From Chloroflexus sp. Y-396-1 (GTDB lineage: Bacteria; Chloroflexota; Chloroflexia; Chloroflexales; Chloroflexaceae): a DNA stretch of 64,000 nucleotides. Made by a program: the position numbers and the translations under genes. This document shows, one piece after another, positions 44,995 to 53,993 of this stretch; within the stretch, counting starts at the first letter, position 1, and each line of letters begins with the position of its first letter. A model generated the notes under the pieces. It was not told the DNA's origin and ran no database searches. It saw only the letters and a program-made list of their open reading frames with translations. The DNA lies in NCBI RefSeq assembly GCF_000516515.1, contig NZ_KI911784.1, positions 2,388,881 to 2,452,880 on the forward strand, given 5' to 3'.

Positions 44995-47460
44995 ATGTCG
45001 GTGATTGAAAACGTTGATCGACGCTGGACTCCAACAATAGAACAGCTTTGCTATACGGGGATTGCCATTCTAGCAATCATCAGTCGCCTGTGGGCATTGG
45101 GCGATCGGGCATTACACCACGATGAGACGCTGCACGCAGCTTATTCATGGTTTCTCTACAGTGGTCGTGGCTACATGCACGATCCCTTGTTGCACGGCCC
45201 CCTCCTCTATTTTTTAGGTGCGCTGTTTTTCTTTCTATTTGGGGATAATGACACAACAGCACGTCTAAGTGCGGCTCTGGCTAGCATTGCCCTCACGCTT
45301 AGCCCGATATTGTTACGCCCGGTCATTGGACGACGGGCAGCATTAATGGCGAGTCTCTACTTACTGATCTCGCCAATTGCACTCTATGTTGGACGCTTTT
45401 TCCGTCATGACATTTTTTCGGTCGTTTGTGAAATTCTGGTATTTGTGGCAATTGTGCGCTATGCTGCTGACCCACGTCCACGCTGGCTGTACCTAGGAAC
45501 AACGGCACTCGCGCTCATGCTGACCAACCAGGAGACGACGTACCTTTATATTCTGATCTTCGCTTTCCCACTCGCGATCCTGTTCTGTTGGCAGGTGTAT
45601 CGACCAGGAATTGCTATCATCGCCGGTCTTGGTATCGGGCTGGCACTCCTGATATTTGTCTTGCCTGGTACCGCAGTGGTTGATGGTGCGCACCACGCCA
45701 AACGGGATGCCAACGGTTTGATTGAAGTTGCCCAACCTGGCCCCATCTTTGGCTGGCCACCACTCGAAACTGAAGATAACGGTTATGCCCTGCTGGTACG
45801 TCACCGGGCCGATACTGACGGTGGGCGAACTGTCTGGGAGAATACAGTACGGTACCTGGCCGACATCGGTCGGTTTGTAAACCATCCGGCAATCATCAGT
45901 GCCATCCTGCTGGTGACGATTGGATTGGGGATGTTCATTTGGCTGATCTGGTTTCGACGCGATGCCGCAGGGATAACGCCGTGGGATTATGCTATCGCAC
46001 GCGGTGAACCAGCCGCTCAATTGTTGCACAGTCTGGTAACTGATCGGCGCTGGCAGGTAGCGTTGATTATTTTCGTCTCTATTTATGCACTCCTCTTTAC
46101 CGCAATGTTTACTAACGTAATCGGCCTTATTTCGGGAGTGGCCGGTTCGTTACTCTACTGGCTGGCTCAGCACAATGTCCAACGTGGAAGCCAGCCGGCC
46201 CATTACTACGCGGTAATCCTGGCAACTTACGAGCCGTTACTCTGGCTAGGGATGATCATTAGCCTGCCGCTAGTGATACAGGCAGTGCGACAACGACGGC
46301 CAGAGGCGTTTGCAGTGGCTTTGATTACCTGGTGGGCCATCGCCTCATTTGCGATTTACACCTGGGCTGGCGAGAAGATGCCGTGGCTGACGATCCATAT
46401 CGCGCTGCCGTTCACCCTTCTGCTGGCATGGGGAGTGAGCAGGTTACTGGAGCTGGCCCAACAGCAGGTAATGTACTGGCAGCAATTATGGTCAGAGGCG
46501 GCAGTTCCGGCTTCTGTAGAGGATGCCGCAGCGGCTCAGCACATTGCTCCAAGTGGCGCCGGTGATCTGCCGGCGAAGAATACGGCTAACCGGCGATGGC
46601 TTGATGATAATCAAGCCGGTTTCCTGGGCTTGCCCAGAGGTTCGCTGGTCGGGTTTGGTGTGCTGTTCGGGTTGATTATCTGTCTGGGTTTTCTCTTACT
46701 CTCTATCACGGTTGCTGCCGGACCAACGTCACCGATTCAACCCTGGATGGCGTTTCTCTTCACCCTAACGCTATTGCTCCTGCTCGTGATCGGAAGCTGG
46801 CTTCGTTGGGGTTGGATTGTGACCGCGACTTTAACCACGATATGCCTAATCCTGGCGGTTGGATTGTATACCGTGCGCAGCAGTATTCGTCTGGCTTATC
46901 AAACCGGTGACGTAGCCCGTGAGATGATGGTTTACACTCAGACGTCACCCGATGTGATGCGGGTGGTACGTCGTCTGGAAGAGGCAGCAATGCGGCGAGC
47001 AGGGGGAACCCGTCTTCCGCTGATGTACGATAACGAGACGGTCTGGTTGTGGTATTTACGTGATTGGCCCGGAGCAATTGCAATACCGGGGGGAAGACTG
47101 AATGGGCCACCACCTGCTGATGTGCAGGCCGTGTTGATCTTGCAAGAGAATCTCGACCGCTACCCCGAAAATCGCACTTATCTCCAGGGATTTGTGTTGC
47201 AACGTTACCCCTTGCGCTGGTGGTTTCCAGAAGATCAGGTGTATCGTATCAGTAAATTCAATGGTGGATCGCTTCTTGAACGCCTGTTCCGCAATCCGTT
47301 CGATTACGAGACCACAGCGCAGTTGTGGCGATATTTGATGTTCCGGCAACCACCTGCCGGTTTAGGCTCAACCGATTTTGTCATTGCAGTGCGACCAGAA
47401 CTGGCCCGCCAGATCGGGATCGGCCTCGGTGGTACGCTACATATGGAAAATAGCAGATAG
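44995..47460 (+). CDS. Agl23-like (TIGR03663) polytopic membrane protein
   Basis: This 821-residue protein has about 12-14 transmembrane helices in the first 650 residues and a C-terminal extracytoplasmic part. Near the N-terminus RALHHDETLHAAYSW and the DPLLHGPLLYFLGALFFFLFGD loop match the flippase-activity-associated Agl23/TIGR03663 family, related to GT-C glycosyltransferases such as ArnT, in which the first loop bears catalytic acids. YTWAGEKMPWLTIH is a second family block. A role in moving or transferring lipid-linked sugars is likely. A paralogue follows after 20 bases. Confidence 0.82.
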   Translation: MSVIENVDRRWTPTIEQLCYTGIAILAIISRLWALGDRALHHDETLHAAYSWFLYSGRGYMHDPLLHGPLLYFLGALFFFLFGDNDTTARLSAALASIALTLSPILLRPVIGRRAALMASLYLLISPIALYVGRFFRHDIFSVVCEILVFVAIVRYAADPRPRWLYLGTTALALMLTNQETTYLYILIFAFPLAILFCWQVYRPGIAIIAGLGIGLALLIFVLPGTAVVDGAHHAKRDANGLIEVAQPGPIFGWPPLETEDNGYALLVRHRADTDGGRTVWENTVRYLADIGRFVNHPAIISAILLVTIGLGMFIWLIWFRRDAAGITPWDYAIARGEPAAQLLHSLVTDRRWQVALIIFVSIYALLFTAMFTNVIGLISGVAGSLLYWLAQHNVQRGSQPAHYYAVILATYEPLLWLGMIISLPLVIQAVRQRRPEAFAVALITWWAIASFAIYTWAGEKMPWLTIHIALPFTLLLAWGVSRLLELAQQQVMYWQQLWSEAAVPASVEDAAAAQHIAPSGAGDLPAKNTANRRWLDDNQAGFLGLPRGSLVGFGVLFGLIICLGFLLLSITVAAGPTSPIQPWMAFLFTLTLLLLLVIGSWLRWGWIVTATLTTICLILAVGLYTVRSSIRLAYQTGDVAREMMVYTQTSPDVMRVVRRLEEAAMRRAGGTRLPLMYDNETVWLWYLRDWPGAIAIPGGRLNGPPPADVQAVLILQENLDRYPENRTYLQGFVLQRYPLRWWFPEDQVYRISKFNGGSLLERLFRNPFDYETTAQLWRYLMFRQPPAGLGSTDFVIAVRPELARQIGIGLGGTLHMENSR

Positions 47461-47480
47461 ACGTTCTGGTTCATGAGGTT

Positions 47481-50400
47481 ATGACAACACAGATATTCTC
47501 AACCGGGCAGGTGCTTAACCGACGCTTGCGCATAGACTGGCTCACCTGGGAAACAGCGGCCTACACCTTGATCGTTATTGCCAGCATCGTAGCTCACCTC
47601 TGGGGTCTAGATCGCATGGCCCTCCACCACGATGAATCGATCCATGCCTGGTCGAGCTGGCGGCTTTACACCGGCGCGGGTGCCTTCTCGTGCTGGAATG
47701 GTCTTGATGAAAACGGAAACGCACGAGGTGGCCTCTACCACGAGACTTACTGCTACGATCCGGTCTATCATGGGCCGTCACTCTATTTTCTGACGGCACT
47801 TGCCTACTTTTTGTTTGGCGATGGCGATGCCCAGGCCCGCTTGCCAATGGCCCTGGCCGGGATTGGTCTGGTGGCATCAGCCTGGTGGCTACGACCGTAT
47901 CTTGGGCGCGGAGGAGCACTGGTTGCAGCACTGTTGCTTGGTTTTTCACCATCTTTGCTCTACTACACCCGTTTTGCTCGTCACGATGGCTTGATGGTGT
48001 TGTGGGAGTTGTGGATGGTGATCGGCGCATTACGGTGGATCGATACCGGTCAGCGCCGGTGGTTGTACCTGGTTGCCTTAGCCCTGGCACTGGCTATTGC
48101 AACCCATGAACTGTACTATATTTTGCTTTTCATCTTCGGGGTATTCGTGTTAATGCGGTTGCTGGCCGAGAGCCGTCTGGCCCGTTATCAGAATATTGTT
48201 CTGCTGATCGTGATCGGTCTGTGCCTGGTGCTCATGGTCCTCAATCCGCCGTTACCGTTTGGGCGCGGCCTGTATGTTGGCGAAAAGGCATTCCTGATCG
48301 CGTCGGCACTGGTGCTGGCCTGGCTGTGTCAGCGCTTGTGGCCGCCCGAACCGGTGTTGACCACTCGTTTGCGTGCATTGTGGCAAGAGGAACGAACGAC
48401 TCTCTGGACGGCGCTGGCTATTCTCGGTGGAGTGTACCTGGTGCTCTATACCAGTTTCTTTACCTACCTGCCCGGCGCCATTGACGGGATTACTGCCGGT
48501 CTCATCTACTGGTTGGGGAGCCAGCAAGAGTATGCACGTGGTGATCAGCCTTGGTATTACTACCTGATGCTCCTCCCACTGTACGAACCAATGGCAGTCC
48601 TCAGTGGGTTTGGTGTTGTGATCGCAATGGTGGTTGCCGTTGTGCGACGACAATGGTTCTCCAGGCAAACGGCGCTATCCACAACCGCTGAGGAAACAAG
48701 CGATCCTACCGGGAAAGATGTTGACGAAACAGCGCGACTCGTTGCTCCAGCGCCATGGCCCCTCTACCCGCTGTTGATCGTCTTCTGGTTCTTTACGGCA
48801 ACCATCATCTTTTCGTGGGCTGGCGAAAAAATGCCCTGGCTGGTTGTGCACATGGCGCTGCCGGGGAATCTCCTCGCAGCGTGGGTTGTCGGGCGCGTGA
48901 TCGATGTCGTCAGCCGAGCACGGGTCGGCTGGCACATCTGGCTCATTCCACTCCTCATCCTCCTCTTGGGGGTGGCTGTGGGCGTTGCCTTCTGGCGGTT
49001 GAGTAGCGGTGGTCAGACGGCGATATTGCAGGCCATCATTCCACTCCTGATCATTTTCGGGTTGATTTATGCCTTCCTCTCACTCATCACTCAACTGCAT
49101 TTGCGTGCGGTCAGCGCGGCGATTGGTCTGACCGGCATCGCTTTACTGGCCGCCTACATGATTCGGGCAACGTGGCTGGTGGTCTATGATCACCCAGATG
49201 TACCTGTCGAACCACTGATCTATACTCAGACCGCACCGGATGTACCACGCTATGCGGCTGATATTCGCGAGTTGGCGATTAATCTTACTCGGGGCAACCG
49301 GGGGCCACAAGACCCCACCGGTGGGTTGACTATGCCGCTCATTCTTGATGGTGGCGACAAAACCGCCGAAGGCTCATTAGCCTGGCCATTGCAATGGTAT
49401 CTGCGTGATTTCAAGAATATCAACTGGGTAAATGGGAGCGAATTGGGTCGTGTGCCATCAGTTGATCAACTGACCGTAACAATGCCCGATGGCAGACGTG
49501 ATCTGGCTCCGATTGTGATGCTGTATCGCCCCTTTGTGACCGACCGACTCCGCGATATACTGCGCGAGTCGTATGTACAGCCTTACGGTCCAGTAGGAAT
49601 GTTCAACTGGTGGTTCCCAGAAGGCAACAAATGTGCACCACAAAGTCCTGGGTATAAACGATTTTATTACAGTACCTGGACGGCAACCGCAGCCAAAGAA
49701 GATTGTGGCCGTGATCTCAGCAACGAGCTACACGGGCCATTTGACGTGTTACTCTGGCCATTTCAACGTGAAAACTGGCCGACGCTGGGACGTTATCTCC
49801 TCTTCCGTCAGCTTCCTGAACCGCTCGTACTGAATGGACGCGAAGTTGAGGTGTGGTTGCGCCGTGATTTGGCCGGAGGAGTTGGGCAAACCACGACGGT
49901 TGTCACAGCACCTGAACTACGGCTGGCTGCGCTAAACGAGATTCGACTGTCGAATGGCGGTAATGGTGCAACCGGGATCGCTATCGATCAACAAGGACGA
50001 ATCTATATTGCCAATACATTCAATCATCGGATCGAAGTCTTTACATCTGATGGTTCACTCATTCGCAATTTCGGTACCCAGGGCAATGGCATTGATCAGT
50101 TCTACGAACCACGCGGTCTGGCCTTCGATCAGCAGGGCAATCTCTATGTTGCCGACACCTGGAACGCCCGTATTGTCAAATACAATGCCGATCTCCGCCC
50201 AGTAGCAAGCTGGGGCAGTGGCGACATGGATCTCGGCGATGGGCGACGGGCAACAATTACTGAGGGTGACCCGGTACGCAATGCGGCTGCGCCATTAGGC
50301 TTTTTCGGACCACGTGGTGTTGCCGTGGATGCCGACGGAAATGTCTACATAGCCGACACCGGTAACAAACGGATTGTTGTCACCGATAGCGACGGTCAAT

Positions 50401-50855
50401 TTCTCTACCAATTCGGTGGTGCCGGCAGCGCCCCTGGTCAATTCAATGAACCGACCAGCCTGGCGTTTGATGCCGCCGGTAACTTGTATATCGCTGATAC
50501 CTGGAACGGACGTGTACAGGTCTTTGCTCGGGCTGCTGATGGTCGGATTGACCCGACGCCATTGGCAACGTGGCCGGTACCAGGATGGCAAGTCAATACG
50601 TATGATGATCCAATGCTGGCAGTCAGCCCAGAGGGTACTGTGTATGTAGCAGTGCCAACCCGACAGCACGTGCTCACCGCCCAGGCTAACGGTTCGCCGC
50701 TACTACGCTGGACGGGAGTGGGCAGTGATGGCGTACCAATCGTCAGCCCGAGTGGCATTGCTGTAGCCGCTGATGGAAGTATCTGGATTGTTGATCGACT
50801 CGGCGGACGAGCTGCACGCTTCAGCTTACCGATGCTTGCACCATCAACGCCATGA
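47481..50855 (+). CDS. Agl23-like (TIGR03663) membrane protein fused to NHL propeller
   Basis: This 1124-residue paralogue of the preceding protein has MALHHDESIHAWSSW, a DPVYHGPSLYFLTALAYFLFGD loop and FSWAGEKMPWLVVH in a polytopic domain (about 1-570), then an extracytoplasmic linker. From ~815 to the end there are about six NHL repeats, such as GIAIDQQGRIYIANTFNHRI, GLAFDQQGNLYVADTWNARI and GVAVDADGNVYIADTGNKRI, which should form a beta-propeller outside the membrane. The fusion suggests substrate or partner binding at the surface. It overlaps the next gene by four bases. Confidence 0.82.
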   Translation: MTTQIFSTGQVLNRRLRIDWLTWETAAYTLIVIASIVAHLWGLDRMALHHDESIHAWSSWRLYTGAGAFSCWNGLDENGNARGGLYHETYCYDPVYHGPSLYFLTALAYFLFGDGDAQARLPMALAGIGLVASAWWLRPYLGRGGALVAALLLGFSPSLLYYTRFARHDGLMVLWELWMVIGALRWIDTGQRRWLYLVALALALAIATHELYYILLFIFGVFVLMRLLAESRLARYQNIVLLIVIGLCLVLMVLNPPLPFGRGLYVGEKAFLIASALVLAWLCQRLWPPEPVLTTRLRALWQEERTTLWTALAILGGVYLVLYTSFFTYLPGAIDGITAGLIYWLGSQQEYARGDQPWYYYLMLLPLYEPMAVLSGFGVVIAMVVAVVRRQWFSRQTALSTTAEETSDPTGKDVDETARLVAPAPWPLYPLLIVFWFFTATIIFSWAGEKMPWLVVHMALPGNLLAAWVVGRVIDVVSRARVGWHIWLIPLLILLLGVAVGVAFWRLSSGGQTAILQAIIPLLIIFGLIYAFLSLITQLHLRAVSAAIGLTGIALLAAYMIRATWLVVYDHPDVPVEPLIYTQTAPDVPRYAADIRELAINLTRGNRGPQDPTGGLTMPLILDGGDKTAEGSLAWPLQWYLRDFKNINWVNGSELGRVPSVDQLTVTMPDGRRDLAPIVMLYRPFVTDRLRDILRESYVQPYGPVGMFNWWFPEGNKCAPQSPGYKRFYYSTWTATAAKEDCGRDLSNELHGPFDVLLWPFQRENWPTLGRYLLFRQLPEPLVLNGREVEVWLRRDLAGGVGQTTTVVTAPELRLAALNEIRLSNGGNGATGIAIDQQGRIYIANTFNHRIEVFTSDGSLIRNFGTQGNGIDQFYEPRGLAFDQQGNLYVADTWNARIVKYNADLRPVASWGSGDMDLGDGRRATITEGDPVRNAAAPLGFFGPRGVAVDADGNVYIADTGNKRIVVTDSDGQFLYQFGGAGSAPGQFNEPTSLAFDAAGNLYIADTWNGRVQVFARAADGRIDPTPLATWPVPGWQVNTYDDPMLAVSPEGTVYVAVPTRQHVLTAQANGSPLLRWTGVGSDGVPIVSPSGIAVAADGSIWIVDRLGGRAARFSLPMLAPSTP

Positions 50856-51835
50856 TGATCACCGATTTTCGTCATCTCAATCATACCGTTTCACCGGCAG
50901 CCTCCGAGCTAAGCGAATCATGGCAGCGGAGTCTTAGTCGGCTAGGTGACTACACTGCCATCGTGGTAAGGGCATTGAATCTGCGTCCACAGACTGCCAC
51001 GTTATATCGTCAAACCGAACGTCATTTGCTGGTGCGGCTCACCTTGCCTGGCGAGCATGTTATTTTGCGCATTTCCCCAGAAGACGATTTGGCAGCGCAT
51101 ACCACGTTTTTGCGCGGTCTGGCTTTGAGTGGTATTCCCGGTGCACGGATCATCCAGCGCGATCTGAGTAAGACATTCGTACCGTTTGCGTACACACTTG
51201 AAAGTTTTGTCGCCGGGCAAACAGCAGCCGAGTTACACGATGAGCACCTCTTGTACGGTATTGCTCGTCAGGCAGGGCGAGCATTACGGCGATTACACCG
51301 TCAAACGATGCCCGGTGCCGGACGCCCAACAATCAATGGCCGTTGGCCACGGTTGAGCTGGCGACATGTGTTGATCGCTATCGGGCAGCGTTTGGCCGGT
51401 TTACCAACTCCACAACTCATCTTCAGTGCGGAAGAGGTTGCGATACTGCAAACCATTCTTCAAGATCCACGGATCGACTGTGCAGTTCCAGTATTGATGC
51501 ACGGGAACTTCGGCCCGCAGGCGGTACGATGTACGGTTGGTGGTCAGCACGTACACCTGGAAGCGCTTGAAGAACCGGGATGGTTCGTCAGTGGTGATGG
51601 TTTATTCGATCTTGCGTTTGGGATGCGAGCACATCTGCCAGCAGCCTGGCGTGAAGGACTGTACGAAGGATATTGCAGTGCTGGCATACTCGATCCGGCA
51701 GAGACTGAACGGTTACACCTGTTACGCCTGTTAAGCTGTGCGTGGAGTGCATGTGATCGCTATGCACACGGATTGCCACACGAGCAGGATGTGGAAGAAG
51801 TACGGCGCATATTGGCGAGCGTGGCATCTGGTTGA
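50852..51835 (+). CDS. Aminoglycoside phosphotransferase-fold pseudokinase
   Basis: This 327-residue protein has the APH/choline-kinase-like fold: an N-lobe with HLLVRLTLPGEHVILRISPE, a FVAGQTAAELHD hinge and a helical C-lobe. The Brenner motif HGDxxPxN reads HGNFGPQA (217-224), so the catalytic Asp is Asn219 and the metal-binding Asn is lost. The expected IDWE segment reads LEALEEPG. Phosphotransfer is therefore unlikely. Its ATG lies in the ATGA overlap with the Agl23-NHL gene, so it is translationally coupled to it and probably works with that protein. Confidence 0.72.
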   Translation: MMITDFRHLNHTVSPAASELSESWQRSLSRLGDYTAIVVRALNLRPQTATLYRQTERHLLVRLTLPGEHVILRISPEDDLAAHTTFLRGLALSGIPGARIIQRDLSKTFVPFAYTLESFVAGQTAAELHDEHLLYGIARQAGRALRRLHRQTMPGAGRPTINGRWPRLSWRHVLIAIGQRLAGLPTPQLIFSAEEVAILQTILQDPRIDCAVPVLMHGNFGPQAVRCTVGGQHVHLEALEEPGWFVSGDGLFDLAFGMRAHLPAAWREGLYEGYCSAGILDPAETERLHLLRLLSCAWSACDRYAHGLPHEQDVEEVRRILASVASG

Positions 51836-51956
51836 CAACGTTTCGTCGTTCAGATCGAGTATGAAACATCAGCCGGCGCAATGTACAAACACCAGCCGAG
51901 ACAGCGTGTAAACTGCTCCCTCCGCGATAGTACGATGTGCACAGGATACACTTATA

Positions 51957-51979
51957 GGGGCAAGGCATCACCTTGCCCC
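51957..51979. terminator. Stem-loop between convergent genes
   Basis: GGGGCAAGG and CCTTGCCCC (51957-51965 and 51971-51979) form a perfect 9-bp stem with a 5-base loop between the pseudokinase and cytochrome genes, which converge. No U-run follows directly. Confidence 0.45.
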
Positions 51980-52063
51980 CTTGCCCAAACGTTTTATCGG
52001 TGTCAGGCTAATTGCAAGCTGTACCTATGAACTGTTATCCATTGGCTCTGAGAAGACACCCTC

Positions 52064-52612
52064 TCATTCTAATGTACGCAGGTACGCCATCAAATCAGCC
52101 ATCTGCTCATCGGTAAGCGGCATAGGTGGCATATAACCAATACTGCCCGATCCACCAGTTCTGATCCATTCGGCAATGTTCGCTTCACTACGCTCTTTAC
52201 CATTCGGCAATAGCCCCTGATAGTCTACCCCATCAGGCAATTTCGGCCCCTCGATACTGAACAACCCGGCCAGACCTGGTCCGAGCAACATGGTAGTGGA
52301 AGAAGAATGACAACCCGCACACGAAGCAAAAATCGTCTTACCGCGATTTGGATCACCTTTCGCCGAGAGAGACGTATCAGCAAGTGCTGGTGGCAAGGCA
52401 GCATCAACCACCTTGGCCGCTGCTGCTGAATTGTTTAGTGCAACGACCTGATTGGCTGCGTTTCCCTGGTCGGCAGTGGCAGGTTGGCTGATTACAGCCA
52501 CTGCCTGGTTGCTAGGGTCGGGACCAGTTGAAGACGTGTGAGTGGTGCTTGCACATGCTGCAAGAATGGTTGACAGAGTCAACACATACATCCAGTAAAA
52601 CACTTTTTGCAT
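52064..52612 (-). CDS. Cytochrome c lipoprotein
   Basis: The ATG at 52612 has AGGAGAG upstream and gives 182 residues. A lipoprotein signal ends at LAAC (Cys20), followed by a ~65-residue low-complexity Ala/Asn/Ser tether. The haem c domain has CAGCH (Cys98, Cys101, His102) and a Met in YMPPMPLTDEQMADLMAYLR as probable sixth ligand. It is a class I monohaem cytochrome anchored outside the membrane, a candidate electron carrier for respiration or photosynthesis. It stands alone. Confidence 0.88.
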   Translation of the reverse strand: MQKVFYWMYVLTLSTILAACASTTHTSSTGPDPSNQAVAVISQPATADQGNAANQVVALNNSAAAAKVVDAALPPALADTSLSAKGDPNRGKTIFASCAGCHSSSTTMLLGPGLAGLFSIEGPKLPDGVDYQGLLPNGKERSEANIAEWIRTGGSGSIGYMPPMPLTDEQMADLMAYLRTLE

Positions 52613-53266
52613 CGTCTTCTCTCCTGTGAGTAGATAACGTCTAACACTGACGGAGTCGCTACGATACCAAGACCTTGTCAATACCTGGATCGCTTTCCCA
52701 AGTTACAAGTATCTCTTTTGTGGTAAATCAGGATATAAGCAGTATAATCCGTCGATCTATGATCGGGAAGATCCAAAGAAATCAACATCGTGATCTGAAA
52801 GGATCGATCCGGGCATACTACTTATCACTTTCGTGTATACAATCTTCCACATTGCGAACAATTTTTCCACTCGGCAAAATAGAAACGCCAGCTCTGCATG
52901 GATACTGTGCTATCGTTGACTAAGCATGGAGCTGTTTAGGTGAAGAATGAAACATTCTGCCTGGCAGGTATTGCCCATGGCAGAAGGGCTAGGCACGAAC
53001 ATCCTGCTTGTTACCGCACCGGTCGAGACGGAAGCCCGAAGCTCCGTGATGGTAGTGATCCCCTACAAGGATGCGTTATCGCAACGACGACGTAGTGGCA
53101 AAGTGTCGGCAATTATGCCCGTCACGGTGGGCTGACGCTGCGCACGGTTATCGCCTATCGTCTCTATCCAAACCCAAACCGCTCCCACAAGGGGAGCGGA
53201 AGGGAGCATCGGCGCAAACAACTACCGGCGAGGGAACGTCAATTACACTACACCCTCAGACCTGTG
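52613..53266. other. Intergenic region, no gene seen
   Basis: About 650 bases without a supported gene lie between the cytochrome and ferredoxin genes. The first 250 bases are AT-rich. A palindrome-like CGCTCCCACAAGGGGAGCG occurs at 53183-53201, resembling a sequence at 33657. Nothing else was recognised. Confidence 0.4.
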
Positions 53267-53647
53267 TTACGAGTGCTGCGCAGCGAGTGTTGACCGTGGG
53301 TAAGTGGTTGGATCGGGGGTTACTGTGGGTTCAGGGGTCGGGCCAGTATCAGTCCAACCCTGGCTTTCGAGGGTCATCGGTACTTCGGCGATCACCATAT
53401 CGTGGTTGCAGACAATCTGGCAAGCAAGACGGTACTGGCCAAGGAGTCCTCGTTCGTTCAATTTGGCATATTCAGCAGCAGTCATCTCTTCAGGCTCACC
53501 TTCGGCGAACACAACCCGGCAGGTAGTACAGCGGGCATTTCCACCACAACGATGCCCGATCGCGATCCCAGCTTGCTCGATGGCCAGCACCAGCCTGGTT
53601 CCGACCTCAACATTCACTGAACGCTCACCAATGGTGATTACAGGCAT
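53267..53647 (-). CDS. 2Fe-2S ferredoxin
   Basis: This 126-residue ferredoxin has its ATG at 53647 with GGAGGG upstream. The plant/adrenodoxin-type cluster ligands are Cys34, Cys40 and Cys43 in HRCGGNARCTTCRVVF and Cys76 in RLACQIVC. The core ends near residue 92 and is followed by a ~34-residue tail rich in Thr and Pro (GPTPEPTVTPDPTT) that is unusual for the family. It is cytoplasmic with no signal peptide. The redox partner is not indicated by the neighbourhood. Confidence 0.88.
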   Translation of the reverse strand: MPVITIGERSVNVEVGTRLVLAIEQAGIAIGHRCGGNARCTTCRVVFAEGEPEEMTAAEYAKLNERGLLGQYRLACQIVCNHDMVIAEVPMTLESQGWTDTGPTPEPTVTPDPTTYPRSTLAAQHS

Positions 53648-53736
53648 AATCCCTCCATCACAATGTCTTCTTACAATAGGGGTACATTTTCAAACTACCA
53701 TCAAAAGAGTATCTCGTCAACCACATAACCGTAGTC

Positions 53737-53936
53737 AGAGCTTTTCCGAGTGCTCAGTACCCCTGCCGCAAAGCGTTTCTAACCTCTTCACCCTACCTTA
53801 ATCCCTTTCCGTTGTTGGAATGGGAAACAAACGCGCCCCTGCATACGCCGAGCGCGGGGCAGGAACCCACCTCTGCTAGTCTTCTATGTCCTTTATTATC
53901 ACTTCTAGGTAGGGGAAAAACTATGAAAAACCCTCA
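53737..53936. repeat. Dispersed element with inverted ends, copy at 53.8 kb
   Basis: The gene-free stretch 53648-53993 contains a ~200-bp segment with AGAGCTTTTCCGAGTGCTCA at its left end and, on the reverse strand, GAGGGTTTTTCATAGTTTTT at its right end, matching the inverted ends seen at 12.3 and 21 kb. Confidence 0.5.
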
Positions 53937-53993
53937 CTGAGTACCAATTCTGTCAATACTATCCTGATAACCTGTTCGGTACCAGTGTACGCG

